Source: Bubalus kerabau
Lineage: Eukaryota; Chordata; Mammalia; Artiodactyla; Bovidae
Length of the DNA stretch: 64,000 nt
Assembly (NCBI RefSeq): GCF_029407905.1
Contig: NC_073643.1
Span: 42,380,501-42,444,500, forward strand
Direction: 5' to 3'
Shown: positions 1 to 10,655 of the stretch, piece by piece
Position numbering within the stretch: position 1 is the first letter of the stretch
Layout: each line of letters starts with the position of its first letter
Notes under the pieces: model-generated
Databases searched by the model: none
What the model saw: only the letters and a program-made list of their open reading frames with translations
What the model was told of the DNA's origin: nothing
Translations under genes and position numbers: made by a program

Positions 1-986
1 GAGTTGTTTGTATAAAAAAGCCAGTTGGAAACAACCTGGGGAGGTTGTACACTAGGCTAAGAAATTTGGATTTTATCTGCAGGCAATTGGCAGCCATTGA
101 AAATGTTTAAGCAGAGAAGGGTCCAATCAGAAAGCTTATATTATGGTTTCTGGATGTATTTCCTATGAGTATTTTGTTTGTTCTTTTCAGCGTAGATCTC
201 TTAGGTCAAACTGAAGTGCAATTGAAGAAAAAAATAGGGCTCTGAACTTTCTAAGTAATAGGGATGGTTTATTAGATCATCTACTCCGTAATGAGGGCAA
301 TAATTGGCTCTTATTTAGTGTTTCCTGCCCAATCATCCCAAGGCACTTTACTAATAAGCATCATCTTTCTTTCAGAGCTGAAGCAGCCGTTGGAGAAAGG
401 CTCAGGGACTTGATGTACTGGGGCTGGCTGCTGGGCATGTGTTCATCATTTCTGTGGCATCTAGATTCTTCTCCCACAGTTCAGGTATATGCCTGAACAT
501 TTGATGTAACTGCTTGACATCATTATCAGTATTTTCTCCTGTGTCCCAGGGACTGCTAGCCTAATAAGAAACTAAAAGACATGTAAAAAGTGTCAAAATA
601 TAGAAAATGTTGTGTGCTTTATCTGCTACTTGGAAAGATATAAGGCCCAGAAGGGCTCTGAGAAGTCCCAGAGTAAAACAATTTGTTTAACTCTGTATCA
701 TTCAGTGGTTTTCTAAACTAATTTGACCTTAGAATTGCCACAGCTCTTTTCTTCTTCTCAATTCTAAACATTCCGTTCAACAGTTGTTCTGTCTGATGGA
801 GATAATGAAATGCTGTTCTGTCCACAAAGATAATCACAGTCTTTGAATTCATCAATATCAGTTGCTAGGTCTCTGTTCTTTTCTTTAGTGACTGACAGAC
901 TTGGAGTTTTGGCTTATAGGGCCACAGCATAGCATCGTTTTTATTTTGCTTTATTTAAGCCAGGGGCTCTTACAGCTATTAAGACT
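1..986. other. AT-rich sequence without a recognised gene
   Basis: No exon, RNA gene or young repeat is recognised. The first ~120 bases contain phrases such as GGCAGCCATTGAAAATG and TTTAAGCAGAGAAGG that resemble an old dispersed mammalian repeat, but I could not assign a family. Confidence 0.5.
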
Positions 987-1002
987 ACATGTCCATTCTT
1001 CA

Positions 1003-1134
1003 ATGTGGTACATGTATACAATGGAATATTACTCAGCCATTAAAAATAATGAAATAATGCCATTTGCAGCAACATGGATGGACCTAGAGTGTGTCACACT
1101 GAGTGAAGTAAGTCAGAGGAGAAATATTGTATGA
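1003..1134 (+). pseudogene. L1 ORF2 C-terminal remnant
   Basis: The frame reads MEYYSAIKNNEIMPFAATW and then LSEVSQRRN before a TGA at 1132-1134. This is the characteristic C-terminal end of mammalian L1 ORF2, downstream of the endonuclease and reverse-transcriptase domains, both of which are absent. The open frame extends upstream to 901, but the residues before 1003 come from flanking DNA and have no meaning. It has no start of its own and cannot support retrotransposition. Confidence 0.85.
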
Positions 1135-1516
1135 CATCCCTTAAATGTGAAATCTAAAAAGGAAGGAAACAAATGAACTTACAAAACAGAAACAGACATG
1201 GATAATGAGCTTATGGTTATCAGAGTCAGGGGGGTAAGGATGGGGATAAGGGATAGTTAGGGATTTTTGGATGGACACATGCACACCGCTATATTTTAAA
1301 TGGATAACCAGCAAGGACCTACTGTATAGCACACACAACTCTGCTCAATGTTATGTGGCAGCCTGGATGGGAGGGGAGTTTGGGGGAGAATGGATACATG
1401 TATATGTAAGGCTGAGTCCCTTCAGTGTTCACCTGAAACTATCACAACATTGTTTTTTAATCAGCTATACCCCAATACAAAATAAGAAGCAAAAAAAAAT
1501 AAAATAAAATAAACAT
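1003..1516 (+). mobile_element. 5'-truncated L1 3' end (ORF2 C-terminus plus 3' UTR)
   Basis: The fragment carries the end of L1 ORF2 followed by an L1 3' UTR and an A-rich tail (AAAATAAAATAAAATAAA). It is flanked by imperfect direct repeats beginning ACATGTCC and containing CTTCA (987-1002 and 1517-1532, about 13-14 of 16 matching), which I read as the TSD. Only the last ~0.5 kb of the element was inserted, typical of L1 5' truncation. Confidence 0.85.
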
Positions 1517-1532
1517 ACATGTCCCTACTTCA

Positions 1533-2189
1533 GTAGTCAGCTTGAAGGACAGTCACTGACTTAGTTTGCATGTTTCCCTGTTGTCTGGAAAGGGTGAGTT
1601 GTGCTTTTGTTTCTTTTCTTTGTTTCCACATGTTTAATTCTATTTTGGCAGCCATAGAATCTTCCTTCCCACTCTGTTTCAAGTAAAATATTCCAGGAAT
1701 AGGATCATTGCCAGACATGACATTTACATTGAGCTATTTTTTATGTTAAATATAAAACAGGATACTTGAATAGTTTTTAAAAATCTGAGTTAATTTGCTA
1801 ATTTGAAAGTGAACTAAATTTGTCTTTTTGCCTAAAGGAACTAAGGATCTAGCATAAGATAAAGAAAACCTTTCTTTTTTTTTTTCTTAAATCAGACTAT
1901 AGATAGTTAGCATTCATATGAAACCAGAAAACTTTTGCTAAATGCTTCAAGATGTTGGTGGAATAACATACATGCTGAGATACAGTACCACAGTAAGAAT
2001 GAAAGTAACTGTGATATCATAGAAATATAGAAAATTGGATTTTAAAAGTTATTGGATATTTTAAAAGGTGAATTTATGGCTACTGAATAGATTGTCTCAA
2101 TGATACCAGAATTTCCTGTCTTCAATGTGTCTACTGTCTTCAGCTCTCATAGAGCTGGTTTCTTATAGAGAGCTATAGCATCTCTAGTT
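1533..2189. other. AT-rich sequence, nothing recognised
   Basis: Apart from short A and T runs I see no gene, repeat family or regulatory signature that I can name. Confidence 0.4.
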
Positions 2190-2489
2190 TAGAAAAAAAG
2201 GCTTCATATTTTGGTAGGAGAACTGGCTAGGACGTGCTTTGGAAATCCAGATGCCCAGACTTCTTTTCAAGAGATTCTAACAACTTGAGATTCTCCAGTT
2301 CTGAGATACCCATGATTCACACAAACAATTTGTTAGAAATGCAGATTCACAAGCCACAGCCTTCAGCAGTTGTATACCTTTGTGCAAGATGCGCAGTGCA
2401 CAACCTGGAGTGCCGCTTGGTTGGCCCTGCCTCACCCTCAGAGGCTCTGCCTTCATAGGCCCGTCTGGGATTTCAGGAATGCATATTTT

Positions 2490-3203
2490 CTTTGCCTTTA
2501 CTCTTTTAATTTTATTTTCAGTTTAAAGTTATTGAAATGTAGTTGATTTACAATGTGTTAATTTCTGCTATGTGTGTGTGTATGTATGAATATGGAAACA
2601 TATATATATATATATACACACATATATATTCTTTTTCACAATGGTTTATTATAGGATATTGAATGTAGTTTCCTGTGTGATATGATAGGATCTTGTTGTT
2701 TACTTGTTCTATATGTAATAGCTTGCATTTGCTAATCCTAAACTCCTTCATCATCCCTCCCTCAAGTCTGTTCTCCATGTCTGTGAGTCCATTTCTTTTT
2801 TGTGAATAAGTTCATTTATATCATATTTTAATCTCCATACATAAGTGATGTCATATGGTATTTGTCTTTGTCTTTCTAACTTAATTCAGTTAGCATGATA
2901 ATCTGCAGGTCCATCCATGTTGCTGCAAATGGCATTATTGCATTCTCTTTTTATGGCTGAGTAATATTCCATCTTCTTTTTCCATTCATCTGTCAATGGA
3001 CATGTAGGTTGCTTCCATATCTTGGCTATTGTAAATAGTTCTGCTATGAATATAGCAGTGCATGTTTTTTTTTTTTTTTTTTTTGAATTGTAGTTTTGTC
3101 CAGATATATGCTCAGGAGTGTATTTGCTGGATCATATGGCAACTCTATTTTTAGTTTTGTGAGGATATGCCATACTATTTTCCATGGTGGCTGCACCAGT
3201 TTA
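2490..3203 (-). mobile_element. L1 3' end, antisense, inserted in the MER5-like element
   Basis: On the minus strand this is the L1 ORF2 C-terminus plus 3' UTR. The antisense of the ORF2 end is visible in the 2900-2980 block (TGCTGCAAATGGCATTATTG, GAGTAATATTCCAT). The poly(T) end is at about 2500. Imperfect TSDs AGGAATGCATAT (2475-2486) and AGGATGTGCATAT (3204-3216) flank it. It is 5'-truncated. The T-run at 3067-3084 is an internal homopolymer. Confidence 0.8.
2571..2634. repeat. TG/TA microsatellite inside the L1 3' UTR
   Basis: A TGTGTGTGTG run is followed by a (TA)n run and CACACATATATAT. It lies at the TA-rich point of the antisense L1 3' UTR, so it was probably seeded by the L1 itself. 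Confidence 0.8.
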
Positions 3204-3267
3204 AGGATGTGCATATGATTCTGATACCACTGATTCAAGAATCATATTTTGAGAATCATAGCTCTAG

Positions 3268-3773
3268 AAATGTAGTTTGAATAGGTTCTATGCATGGGCT
3301 ATTAAATGGGGCCATAGGTTATGCATTCAGATAAAGATTTAAGCAGATTAACTTAGGTTGGCCATGCTTTTTTTGACAGAGAGATCCCACGTTGCTATAT
3401 AGGCTCAGGCACTCCCAAGCTGCAGACAAATGTGTAACCAAATCTCTTTCTTGCATGGCTTTGAAGTAGAAAAGCCATAGCATTCACCATGTTACTACTG
3501 GGTCTTGGAGCCGAGAGAAGCACAGGGTCTTTGCCTATTAGCAGGTCAAATAGATTCACTTTGGCTTTAACTCTAAGGGACCATTGCTGCTGCGAACATG
3601 AGTGTGATCCTGAGAGGAAACCAACAGGCTTGAAATACTAAGGACCAGACAGTGAACATTGCAAGGAAATGTGGCTCCACTACTACCAGGCACTCTTGAG
3701 TTAACATGCCCAGGAGGTGAGGTGTTACTTTCCTTTGTGTCCAACTAATTGTTTTTTGTCACCCAGATTTTGC
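3268..3773. other. Single-copy-looking sequence, no gene seen
   Basis: Moderate GC content, no recognised repeat, and no convincing coding frame: the one minus-strand frame here is short and featureless. Confidence 0.4.
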
Positions 3774-3789
3774 GTCTAGAACAGTATTC

Positions 3790-4140
3790 TTTTTTTTAAG
3801 TTCTTACTTTATATGGGGTTTCCCTGGTGGCTCAGATGGTAAAGCGTCTGCCCACAATGTGGGAGACCCAGGTTTGATCCCTGGGTCAGGAAGATCCCCT
3901 GGAGAAGGAAACGGCAACCCACTACAGTATTCTTGCCTAGAAAATCCCATGGACAGAGGACCCTGGTAGGCTACGGCCATGGGGTTGCAAAGAGTCGGAC
4001 ACGACTGAGCAACTTCACTTTGGTATTGGAGTATAGCCAGTTAACAATGTGATTGTTTCAGGTGGACAGCAAAGGGACTCAGCCATACGTATGCACGTAT
4101 CCATTCTACCTCAAACTCCCCTCCCATCCAAGCTGCCTAC
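3790..4140 (-). mobile_element. L1 3' end, antisense, inserted at the hAT terminal repeat
   Basis: It starts with a poly(T) run at 3790 and continues as antisense L1 3' UTR (GGAGTATAG, TCAGGTGGACAGCAAAGGGA). The TSD is AACAGTATTC (3780-3789) versus AACAGTAATTC (4141-4151). The duplicated target includes the first bases of the hAT element, explaining why its tip appears twice. A Bov-tA SINE splits this L1. Confidence 0.8.
3815..4016 (+). mobile_element. Bov-tA SINE inside the L1 fragment
   Basis: It has the tRNA-derived head GGTTTCCCTGGTGGCTCAG, the body ending in GAGTCGGACACGACTGAGC, and a plausible imperfect TSD ACTTTATAT (3806-3814) / ACTTTGGTAT (4017-4026). It is full length at about 200 bp. 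Confidence 0.9.
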
Positions 4141-5140
4141 AACAGTAATTCTTAAAGCGTGCTTCATAGGACCTGAGACCTTTTTAGGGTAACTGCAAAA
4201 TCAAAACTATATTGCCGTAATACTGTGTTGTTATTTGTCTTTTGTACTATGTTGACATCTGCATTGATGGTGAAAAGCAGCGCTGGGTCGAGTGTAGCAT
4301 GGATCAAGGCATGCACAGAACTGTGCTTTTGGTCTTTCATTGTTTACAACCATAAGTTATGGTTAAAAAAAGAGCCAATTTCTTCTAAAAATATCCTTGA
4401 TGAAGCAGCAAATGTATTAATTTACTTAGGTTTTTATTTTCAAAAACACGTCTCATTTTAGCATCTGTGTGCTGATACAGGAAACATACATGAAGCATTG
4501 CCGCTGCAGAATGAAGTATAGGTTTTGAGGAAAAAGCACTTGTATGACTGTTTCGGTTGTAAGCTGAGCTCATTGCTTTTATATGGAACAGTATTTTTTA
4601 CTTGCAAGAATGATTGCCAGATGAGATATGGTTGTTCATACTTCAATATTTGTCAGGCATTTTTTTTCAAAAATGCATAAAGTGAGCCTGTCACTTCAAC
4701 TCAAATCATTGGACAGTATTTGTTGCCAATAATCAAATTCAAGCTTTAAAGCAAAAATTAGAGTTTTGGAAAAGTTGTATCTGCCACCATGAACTTGACA
4801 GCTTCCCAATACTTAAAGACTTTTCTGATGAGATCTATGGCAATATTAACAAATGTGATTCTTTTTTACATCATATAATGAGATGTGTCAATGTTTGGAA
4901 GATCTGCATAATTCAGTGAGCCAATAAATTCAACTAGAGCAATGCATGCTTTTACAAATTTCTGCACAGGGAAAGGATCCATTCAAAGTGCAACAGAGGC
5001 CATGGATTTTCACATAATAAAGCACTAAAAGTTTATTGATACAGTTTCAGATTCCACACTGCAACTAACTCTTAAAGAAACTACCATTTGTCAAATTTTC
5101 ATGCAGTATCAATGAAAAGGCTATTAAAATACTCCTTTTG

Positions 5141-5357
5141 GGGAAAGAGGGAGGGGCAAGGAAATGGCAGGGGATTAAAAGGTACAAACTATGATGTATA
5201 AAATAAGCTATAAGAATCTATTGTATAGATAAGGAATACAGCCAACATTTTATGATAACTATACATGGAGTATAATCTATAAAAGTTTTGAATCACTATT
5301 TTGTACATCTGAAATTAATGTAATATTGTAAATCAGCTACACTTCAATTAAAAAAAA
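5141..5357 (+). mobile_element. Short L1 3' UTR tail inside the hAT element
   Basis: It begins at an AGGGAGGGGCAAGG block, includes TTGTACATCTGAAATTAA, and ends CAATTAAAAAAAA, the classic L1 3' UTR and poly(A). hAT sequence resumes at about 5358. No clean TSD was seen. Confidence 0.75.
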
Positions 5358-5408
5358 TGGTTCTCTTGGATTTTCTTGACATACATCAATCCAAAACAAT
5401 AGGTCATG

Positions 5409-5684
5409 CTGCTGCTGCTGCTAAGTCGCTTCAGTCGTGTCCAACTCTGTGTGACCCCATAGACGGCAACCCACTAGGCTCTGCCGTCCCTGGGATTCTC
5501 CAGGCAAGAATACTCGAGTGGGTTGCCATTTCCTTCTCCAATGCATGAATGTGAAAAGTCAAAGTGAAGTCGCTCAGTTGTGCCCGATTCTTAGTGACCC
5601 CACGGACTGCAGCCCACCAGGCTCCTCCGCCCATGGGATTTTCCAGGCAAGAACACTGGAGTGGGGTGCCATTGCCTTCTCCAG
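5409..5684 (-). mobile_element. Bov-A2 SINE, antisense
   Basis: It starts with the complementary CTG-rich tail (CTGCTGCTGCTGCTAAGTCG), has two related body units separated by the ATGCATGAATGTGAAAAGTC linker, and ends GCCTTCTCCAG. A perfect 9-bp TSD TAGGTCATG flanks it (5400-5408, 5685-5693). Confidence 0.93.
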
Positions 5685-5851
5685 TAGGTCATGACACAAT
5701 GTAGAAGCAGATATAAAAATCCACCAGCTTTCTATAAAGGTGAACATTGAAAAGATTTTCAAAATTCTGAAACAGTGTCACTCTTCTCACTAGCGTTTTC
5801 ATTTTAGAAAGTATGTTGTACAGGTTAACATATAATGAGTTTATTATTATT

Positions 5852-6193
5852 AGTTTTATTAATTGTTTTATTTTTTGCTGTGCTGAGTCTTCATTGCTGT
5901 GCAGGCTTTTCTCTGGTTGTGGCGAATGTGGGCTACTCTCTAGCTGTGGGGTCCGGGCCTCTCACTGTGGTTGCTTCTCTTGTTGTGGAGCGCAGGCTGG
6001 AAGGCATGAGCTCCAGCAGTTGTGGCACATGGGCTCAGTAGTTGCAGCTCACTGCTCTAGAGCACAGGCTCAGCTGTGGTGGTGCATGGGATTAACCGCT
6101 CCACGCATGTGGGATCTTCCCGGATCAGGGACTGAACCATGTCTCCTGCACTGGTGGGCGGATTCTTTACCACTGAGCCACCAGGGAAGCCCT
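5852..6193 (-). mobile_element. CHR-type tRNA-Glu SINE, antisense
   Basis: The end contains the antisense tRNA-like head (TTTACCACTGAGCCACCAGG, then GAAGCCC) preceded by a long GTGGTTGCTTCTCTTGTTG-type body, as in cetartiodactyl CHR-1/CHR-2 SINEs. Imperfect TSDs are GAGTTTATTATTATT (5837-5851) and GAGTTAATTATTATT (6194-6208). The 134-residue open frame across it is only the SINE read through. Confidence 0.85.
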
Positions 6194-6231
6194 GAGTTAA
6201 TTATTATTTTAAAATAAATTAGCAGTGTTTT

Positions 6232-6361
6232 CAGAGAAGGCAACGGCAGCCCATACCAGTACTCTTGCCTGGAAAATCCCACGGACGGAGGAGCCTGGTA
6301 GGCTGCAGTCCATGGGGTTGCTAAGAGTCGGGCACGACTGAAGCGACTTAGCAGCAGCAGC
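6232..6361 (+). mobile_element. Bov-A2-type monomer
   Basis: One body unit runs from CAGAGAAGGCAACGG to GACTTAGCAGCAGCAG, half the length of the usual two-unit Bov-A2. A perfect 11-bp TSD AGCAGTGTTTT flanks it (6221-6231, 6362-6372). Confidence 0.9.
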
Positions 6362-6515
6362 AGCAGTGTTTTGAAATATTGCCACTTAATTCCTAATGTG
6401 GTAAATATTCTTAGATATAACCTATATAAACAAAAGCTCTTTGGGGCCTTTAACAGGTTTTTGAGAGTGTGAATGGATCTTGAGACCAAAATGTTTGGGA
6501 ACTGCTGGCCTAGGA

Positions 6516-7427
6516 AAACATTAAGTAAAGCAGTTTCACAGAATGCTCTGCCTTGAGATCTTCAACAGAAATTGAGCAGCCAAGTACAAAAGGAGACATA
6601 AAACAAGAAGTGTTTAGTACATAAATAAGTTTAGAAATGCTATTAGCTACAGCCCCATATGGAGAGTCATGGTTCATAATAGCACATTAAAGTTTCACCT
6701 TAAACTTTGTTCAACTCTCACTCTTTCCTACCCTTATTTGAACATGAATATATGTATACTATTCCCTTGCCAATGAGTGTTATCATTTTAAATATTTTCC
6801 AACATGATGCTTTAGAAAGTGATATGTCATTACTCATTGACTTCTAAGGGTCAGTCATGTTTTCCTTCAGAATAGCTTCCAGACAGTAACCTCTCTAGTC
6901 ATACCATCAGGGGTTGGGGGTTGTGTGGTAAGGTTTGGCAACCTCAGAATGTTTCACAACATTTTGGCTTTTTAGTTTTATAAGCTCAGGTTGTTTATCT
7001 GGCTTTGCAAGACAGGCAAACTCATGAAAACCTATGATGATATGAATGTGTTCATGGGCTTACATTAATGGCCTTGTGAAGAGGATTTTTGCTTGCGGAC
7101 AGAAGGCAATTAACTCAGCAGACTGTGCCTTTGCTTGAAATGAATGTCCTTTTGGTAGGACCTGATTTGTCCTTTCTGAGTCAATGGTTACTCAGTCATA
7201 CATGCTATCTGATTGGGTTTCCTCAGAGGAATTGCCATTATCAAGGCTGTGGAAATAAGCAACGTCAGTTTTATCACATGTTTCTCATAGTTCCTAGGAC
7301 AAAATTGTTTTAAGGTAAACCTTGCTAGTGGTTGTATTTGCACTTCTAGGCAAGGAATTAAACAATGAATATTTACTAAGGAGTAAACAAGGTAATGTTA
7401 AAATGTACTTATAAAGATGCTTTCTAT
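6516..7427. other. Single-copy-looking AT-rich sequence
   Basis: No exon or repeat recognised. The 74-codon plus-strand frame at 7089-7313 has no recognisable domain, and I treat it as chance. Confidence 0.4.
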
Positions 7428-7440
7428 AGCAATTAAAAAT

Positions 7441-7646
7441 TTATTTATTTTTTTGAGAAGTATAGAACAAAATACAATTATTGCAGGGCAATTGCTCTAC
7501 AATATTGTGTTGGCCTCTGCCATACATCAACATGAATCAGCCACAGGTATACGTATATCCTGTCCCTCCTGAACCCCTTCTCCCATCTCCCACCCCACCC
7601 CACCCATGCATAGGTTGTCATAGAACACCGGGTTAAGCTGGGTTGT
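7441..7646 (-). mobile_element. L1 3' UTR fragment, antisense
   Basis: It starts with a T-rich run and contains ATTGTGTTGGCCTCTGCCAT, ATCAACATGAATCAGCCACA and a CCTCCTGAACCCC block, a ruminant L1 3' UTR signature on the minus strand. The flanks TAGCAATTA and TAGCATTAT look like an imperfect TSD. Confidence 0.8.
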
Positions 7647-7655
7647 AGCATTATT

Positions 7656-7870
7656 TTTAAAAACCAGAGTTGAAAACAACAGTTGACAATTGTGGAAACA
7701 ATGAAAAACTATAGTATATTCACATGATAAAATGCCATATGGACAATAAAAGTCTGGTTTTGAATAATATTTAAAGATATGGGATCATGTCCCCCAAATA
7801 ATGTAAGTGAATATAGTAAGATAAAAAATCGTGGTATGTAGTGTCAGATGGTGTTCCTGTTTATACCCAT
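7656..7870 (+). mobile_element. Old L1M-like 3' end
   Basis: The order AAAACTATAGTATATTCACA, AATGCCATATGGACAATAAA and TTTAAAGATATGGGATCATG matches the end of old mammalian L1 elements on the plus strand. It is highly diverged, with uncertain boundaries. Confidence 0.5.
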
Positions 7871-9411
7871 GATCATCTCTGGGCATGCTCCTTTCTCTTA
7901 ATTCTTGCCAACTATGGGTGCTATTTTAAATGATATTTTTCAGTGTGATAAGGTAAAAATGTTATGTCATTCTTACATTAAGGAGATATTCAACAGGGAA
8001 GACAAAGAGCAGTAATTGGCATTTCCAGACTTAATTCTAATTGTAATATTGTAGGCAGAACTTTAGCCACACTAAGTACAGATGGGCTGATTCTGATTAC
8101 TGACACCTGACAGCTACCAGGATCTGGAAGAAAGTTCTAGAGCCCAGAGAAGTGATTTGACTCAAATTAAAAATAACCAGGAAAATCCTACGGTAGTCAG
8201 ATTTAGCCATTTATAATTCATCCTTGGCTAGATTGAATAAATACTACATTAAGGTCATCTCCATCCATCTGGAAAACCCTCATATAAACATTTAAAGAGA
8301 CTAAGAGGCAGAGAGAGAATGTATTCCTGTCAGTCTCCCATGTGTCAGAGACTTTGTCATTATAAAGTTCTAGTAGATCATAGAATTATCTGTCAAGTGA
8401 TTAAAATTGTCATCACGGTTCTTACTTCTTATATTCTTTCCTCAGAGCATATACGCAAAAGGTTTGCAGAATGCCCGTGGGCTTTTTTGGAGCCACTGAA
8501 GGGACTTGTTGCCTGTTTCCATTCCCTGCCACTCACCACAGATGTGCCAGTCATGCCTACCTTAATCTTTTGTCATAGTCACACTGAAACCGGGTAGAAT
8601 GTTGAAGGAACTGTCAAAAATGTAGCCATGTGAAAAGAATCAGAAGGCAGTGTTGTTATTCCGAGTTTGCTTCCTGGGCTCCTGTTTGCATGGAGCAGGT
8701 TGGATGTCTAATTTCAGCAATGCAATTAATTCTTGGACAAGATGAGAAAAGATGTATCTGCCACATTTGTATACACTTGGATGTTGCTTCACTAATTCAT
8801 GTACTTATTTTCTTTGCGATTTCATCTGAAAGCATCTTCTGAGGGCTTTTTGCTGTTGATTTTTTAAAAATCTTTTGAGTGATGAAAATGGACAAAAACA
8901 GAATTCAGCAAAATGTAAATGAATCAAGCAAATGGGATGCAAGAATATATTGTACAGATCCGGAATGGAAATAGAGATATTTGTTCTTCCTTCTTTTGAG
9001 CAGAATCATAAAACTTTCCATGGTGCGTCAGACATTCTGTTTTACATTCACTATTGCCAGACGTTTAAAAGGTGATAAAAAGCATTTTAAAAATGTCGAG
9101 GTTATTGCTGTGTGTTCTGACAGTAAATAAGTGTTTATTCTAACACAGAGATTTGTCCTCTAATCCTGATATGGTCTTTTATAACCACTGTGAATTTCTT
9201 CTTTTTAAAATATTGATTTCACTTTGCACTTTTTTCTATAGTGCTGCCTCGTCTGAGAATTATGATGTTATCCCAGATGCAGATTTTAAAACTATTCTGG
9301 ACTAAACTGTGGAAAATGGCTATTGTTTTTTGAATAAAAGATTTTATGACCTGGCCTATGCATTGCTGAGATATGTTTTTGAGAATACTGTAACAGAAAA
9401 TATATATTCTA
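7871..9411. other. Single-copy-looking sequence, no gene seen
   Basis: Contains two unremarkable open frames (8319-8597 and 8630-8842, plus) without recognisable motifs, splice context or codon bias that I can detect. No repeat assigned. Confidence 0.4.
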
Positions 9412-9423
9412 ATGTGTTCTCCT

Positions 9424-9645
9424 GGGACTTCCTTAGTGACTCAGTGGTAAAGAATCCACCTGCCAATGCAGGAGACGCGAGTTTGATCACTGGGTCAGGA
9501 AGACCCCCTGGAGAAGAAAATGGCAACCCATGCCAGGATCCCTGCCTGGAATATCCCATGGATAGATGAGCCTAGTGGGCTACAGTCCAAGGGGTCGCAG
9601 AGTCGGACATGACTTAGTGACTAAACAACAACAACGGCAATGACA
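9424..9645 (+). mobile_element. Bov-tA SINE
   Basis: It has the head GGGACTTCCTTAGTGACTC, the body with CCATGGATAGATGAGCC, and an (AAC)n-type tail ACAACAACAAC. Imperfect TSDs are ATGTGTTCTCCT (9412-9423) and ATATATTCTCTT (9646-9657), differing only by transitions. Confidence 0.9.
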
Positions 9646-9657
9646 ATATATTCTCTT

Positions 9658-10644
9658 TTAAAAGAAATATTATTTTCAAACCTTATTGTATAACAGAAGC
9701 CACACTATTGAAATAATTAACTAGGACTTGCTGGGATGGGAGAGTAGAGGCTAGATTGAGGGTGAATGTTCAGGAAATGCATGAATAGCTTCTTAATTAA
9801 ACTGTAGAATGTTTAGGCTCCTTTCTATAATTATGTAGTGAATTTTCAGTTTTAGTGTATATATGTATATTCTATTTAGAACTAAATGAATATGTTCTTC
9901 AAAGGCTTGCACATATTTACCGAAAACTGTGGAATTCAAAATTTTATTTCTCTCTAAGGGACCTAGTAATAGCACAAAACCATCATAGCCAAGTGGTCCT
10001 CAGAGACCAACATTGAATTTTAAACTTTAGTTCAATAGAATTGCTTTTTAGAAAGCAAAATACTTAAAATCTGTATTAGTATCCTTTGCTCCCATCATAT
10101 TTCTCTTCCTTCACTTATTTTTGTAACTCCTTTTTTTCATAACCCTTGTGGTGACCAGTTTTCACTTTATTAGCCTTGCAGCCTGATGTTGCAAGATGAC
10201 AAAGTTCCTCAATTCCTCTGGTCTCCATTCTGATCTGTTAAGAGAGAGTTACTGATAGTCTTTACAATGTCCCTTTCATCTCTAGAGTTCTTTGTTTATG
10301 TCTCCTTCCTCTTTTATCCTGCATTCATTATAGACTTACTATGAGGATGAAGTACAAAAAGTATCATAAGTGTAGTTTGAAAATTGTAATGCACTATAGA
10401 AATATAAAGTATGAATGTGTTGCTATCTGGTATTATTTTCTGTGATTGTTCTTATGTCTACACAAGATTGCATTTTCCCTGATGTGTGGGAAATCTTAAA
10501 AGAGTTTTCATGATGGACTTAACACCGTATGTGCTAAGAAACCCTAGTGAATTCGCTTATTCTTAAGCCAGGGACTGTTTAGCTCTTGGATACTGTAGCA
10601 GTTATTTGAAGCTCAGCACCTACTTTTAGGCATTTCAGGAAGCT
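9658..10644. other. AT-rich sequence, nothing recognised
   Basis: No assignable repeat, gene or RNA. A short T-rich stretch lies near 10130. Confidence 0.4.
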
Positions 10645-10655
10645 AAAGTATCAGA

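Larger units (their letters stand above)
2190..3258 (+). mobile_element. Old MER5-like hAT-Charlie MITE split by an L1
   Basis: The left part contains TTTGTTAGAAATGCAGATTC and TTTCAGGAATGCATATTTT; the right part (3204-3258) contains GATTCTGATACCACTG and TTTTGAGAATCATAG. Together they follow the order of MER5-type non-autonomous elements. The right end is followed by CTCTAGAA and the presumed left end is preceded by CTCTAGTT (2182-2189), matching the nTCTAGAn target preference of Charlie-type hAT elements. The left terminal repeat is badly eroded, so the exact start is uncertain. Confidence 0.5.
4225..5760 (+). pseudogene. Decayed hAT-family transposase
   Basis: Sense-strand fragments read in broken frames: an early segment containing KKEPISSKNILDEAANVL (frame 4225-4461), then in shifted frames sequences corresponding to a lysine- and leucine-rich middle region, and near the end FLDIHQSKTI (5357 onward). 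These resemble the central and C-terminal regions of hAT transposases of the Charlie/Buster type, including the part preceding the C-terminal dimerisation domain. Several stops and frameshifts break the frame, and an L1 tail (5141-5357) and a Bov-A2 (5409-5684) interrupt the C-terminal region. There is no intact catalytic core, so it is a dead gene. The assignment is by recognition of nucleotide and peptide phrases; a translated search would settle it. Confidence 0.65.
3782..6507 (+). mobile_element. hAT-type DNA transposon with nested insertions
   Basis: The left terminus is CAGTATTC at 3782, duplicated as CAGTAATTCTTAAAGCGTG at 4143 because an L1 inserted at the tip. The right terminus is GTTTGGGAACTGCTG at 6493-6507. 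The two fit a hAT-Charlie terminal repeat (CAGTGGTTCTCAAA... / ...TTTGAGAACCACTG). Flanking 8-bp sites are GTCTAGAA (3774-3781) and GCCTAGGA (6508-6515), 6 of 8 matching; the left one fits the nTCTAGAn hAT target consensus. Between them is a decayed transposase frame (about 4225-5760). Insertions account for roughly half of the span. The family looks related to the Charlie/Buster group from which ZBED5- and SCAND3-like genes were domesticated; that naming rests on recall of the family sequence. Confidence 0.75.

Noticed and set aside
5813..6217. 134-codon open frame
   Set aside because: It is a CHR-type SINE read in antisense; the apparent Cys/Gly-rich peptide is a translation artefact.
9480..9500. 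Box B-like GTTTGATCACTGGG as evidence of a real tRNA gene
   Set aside because: It belongs to the tRNA-derived head of a Bov-tA; no cloverleaf or 3' acceptor stem follows.
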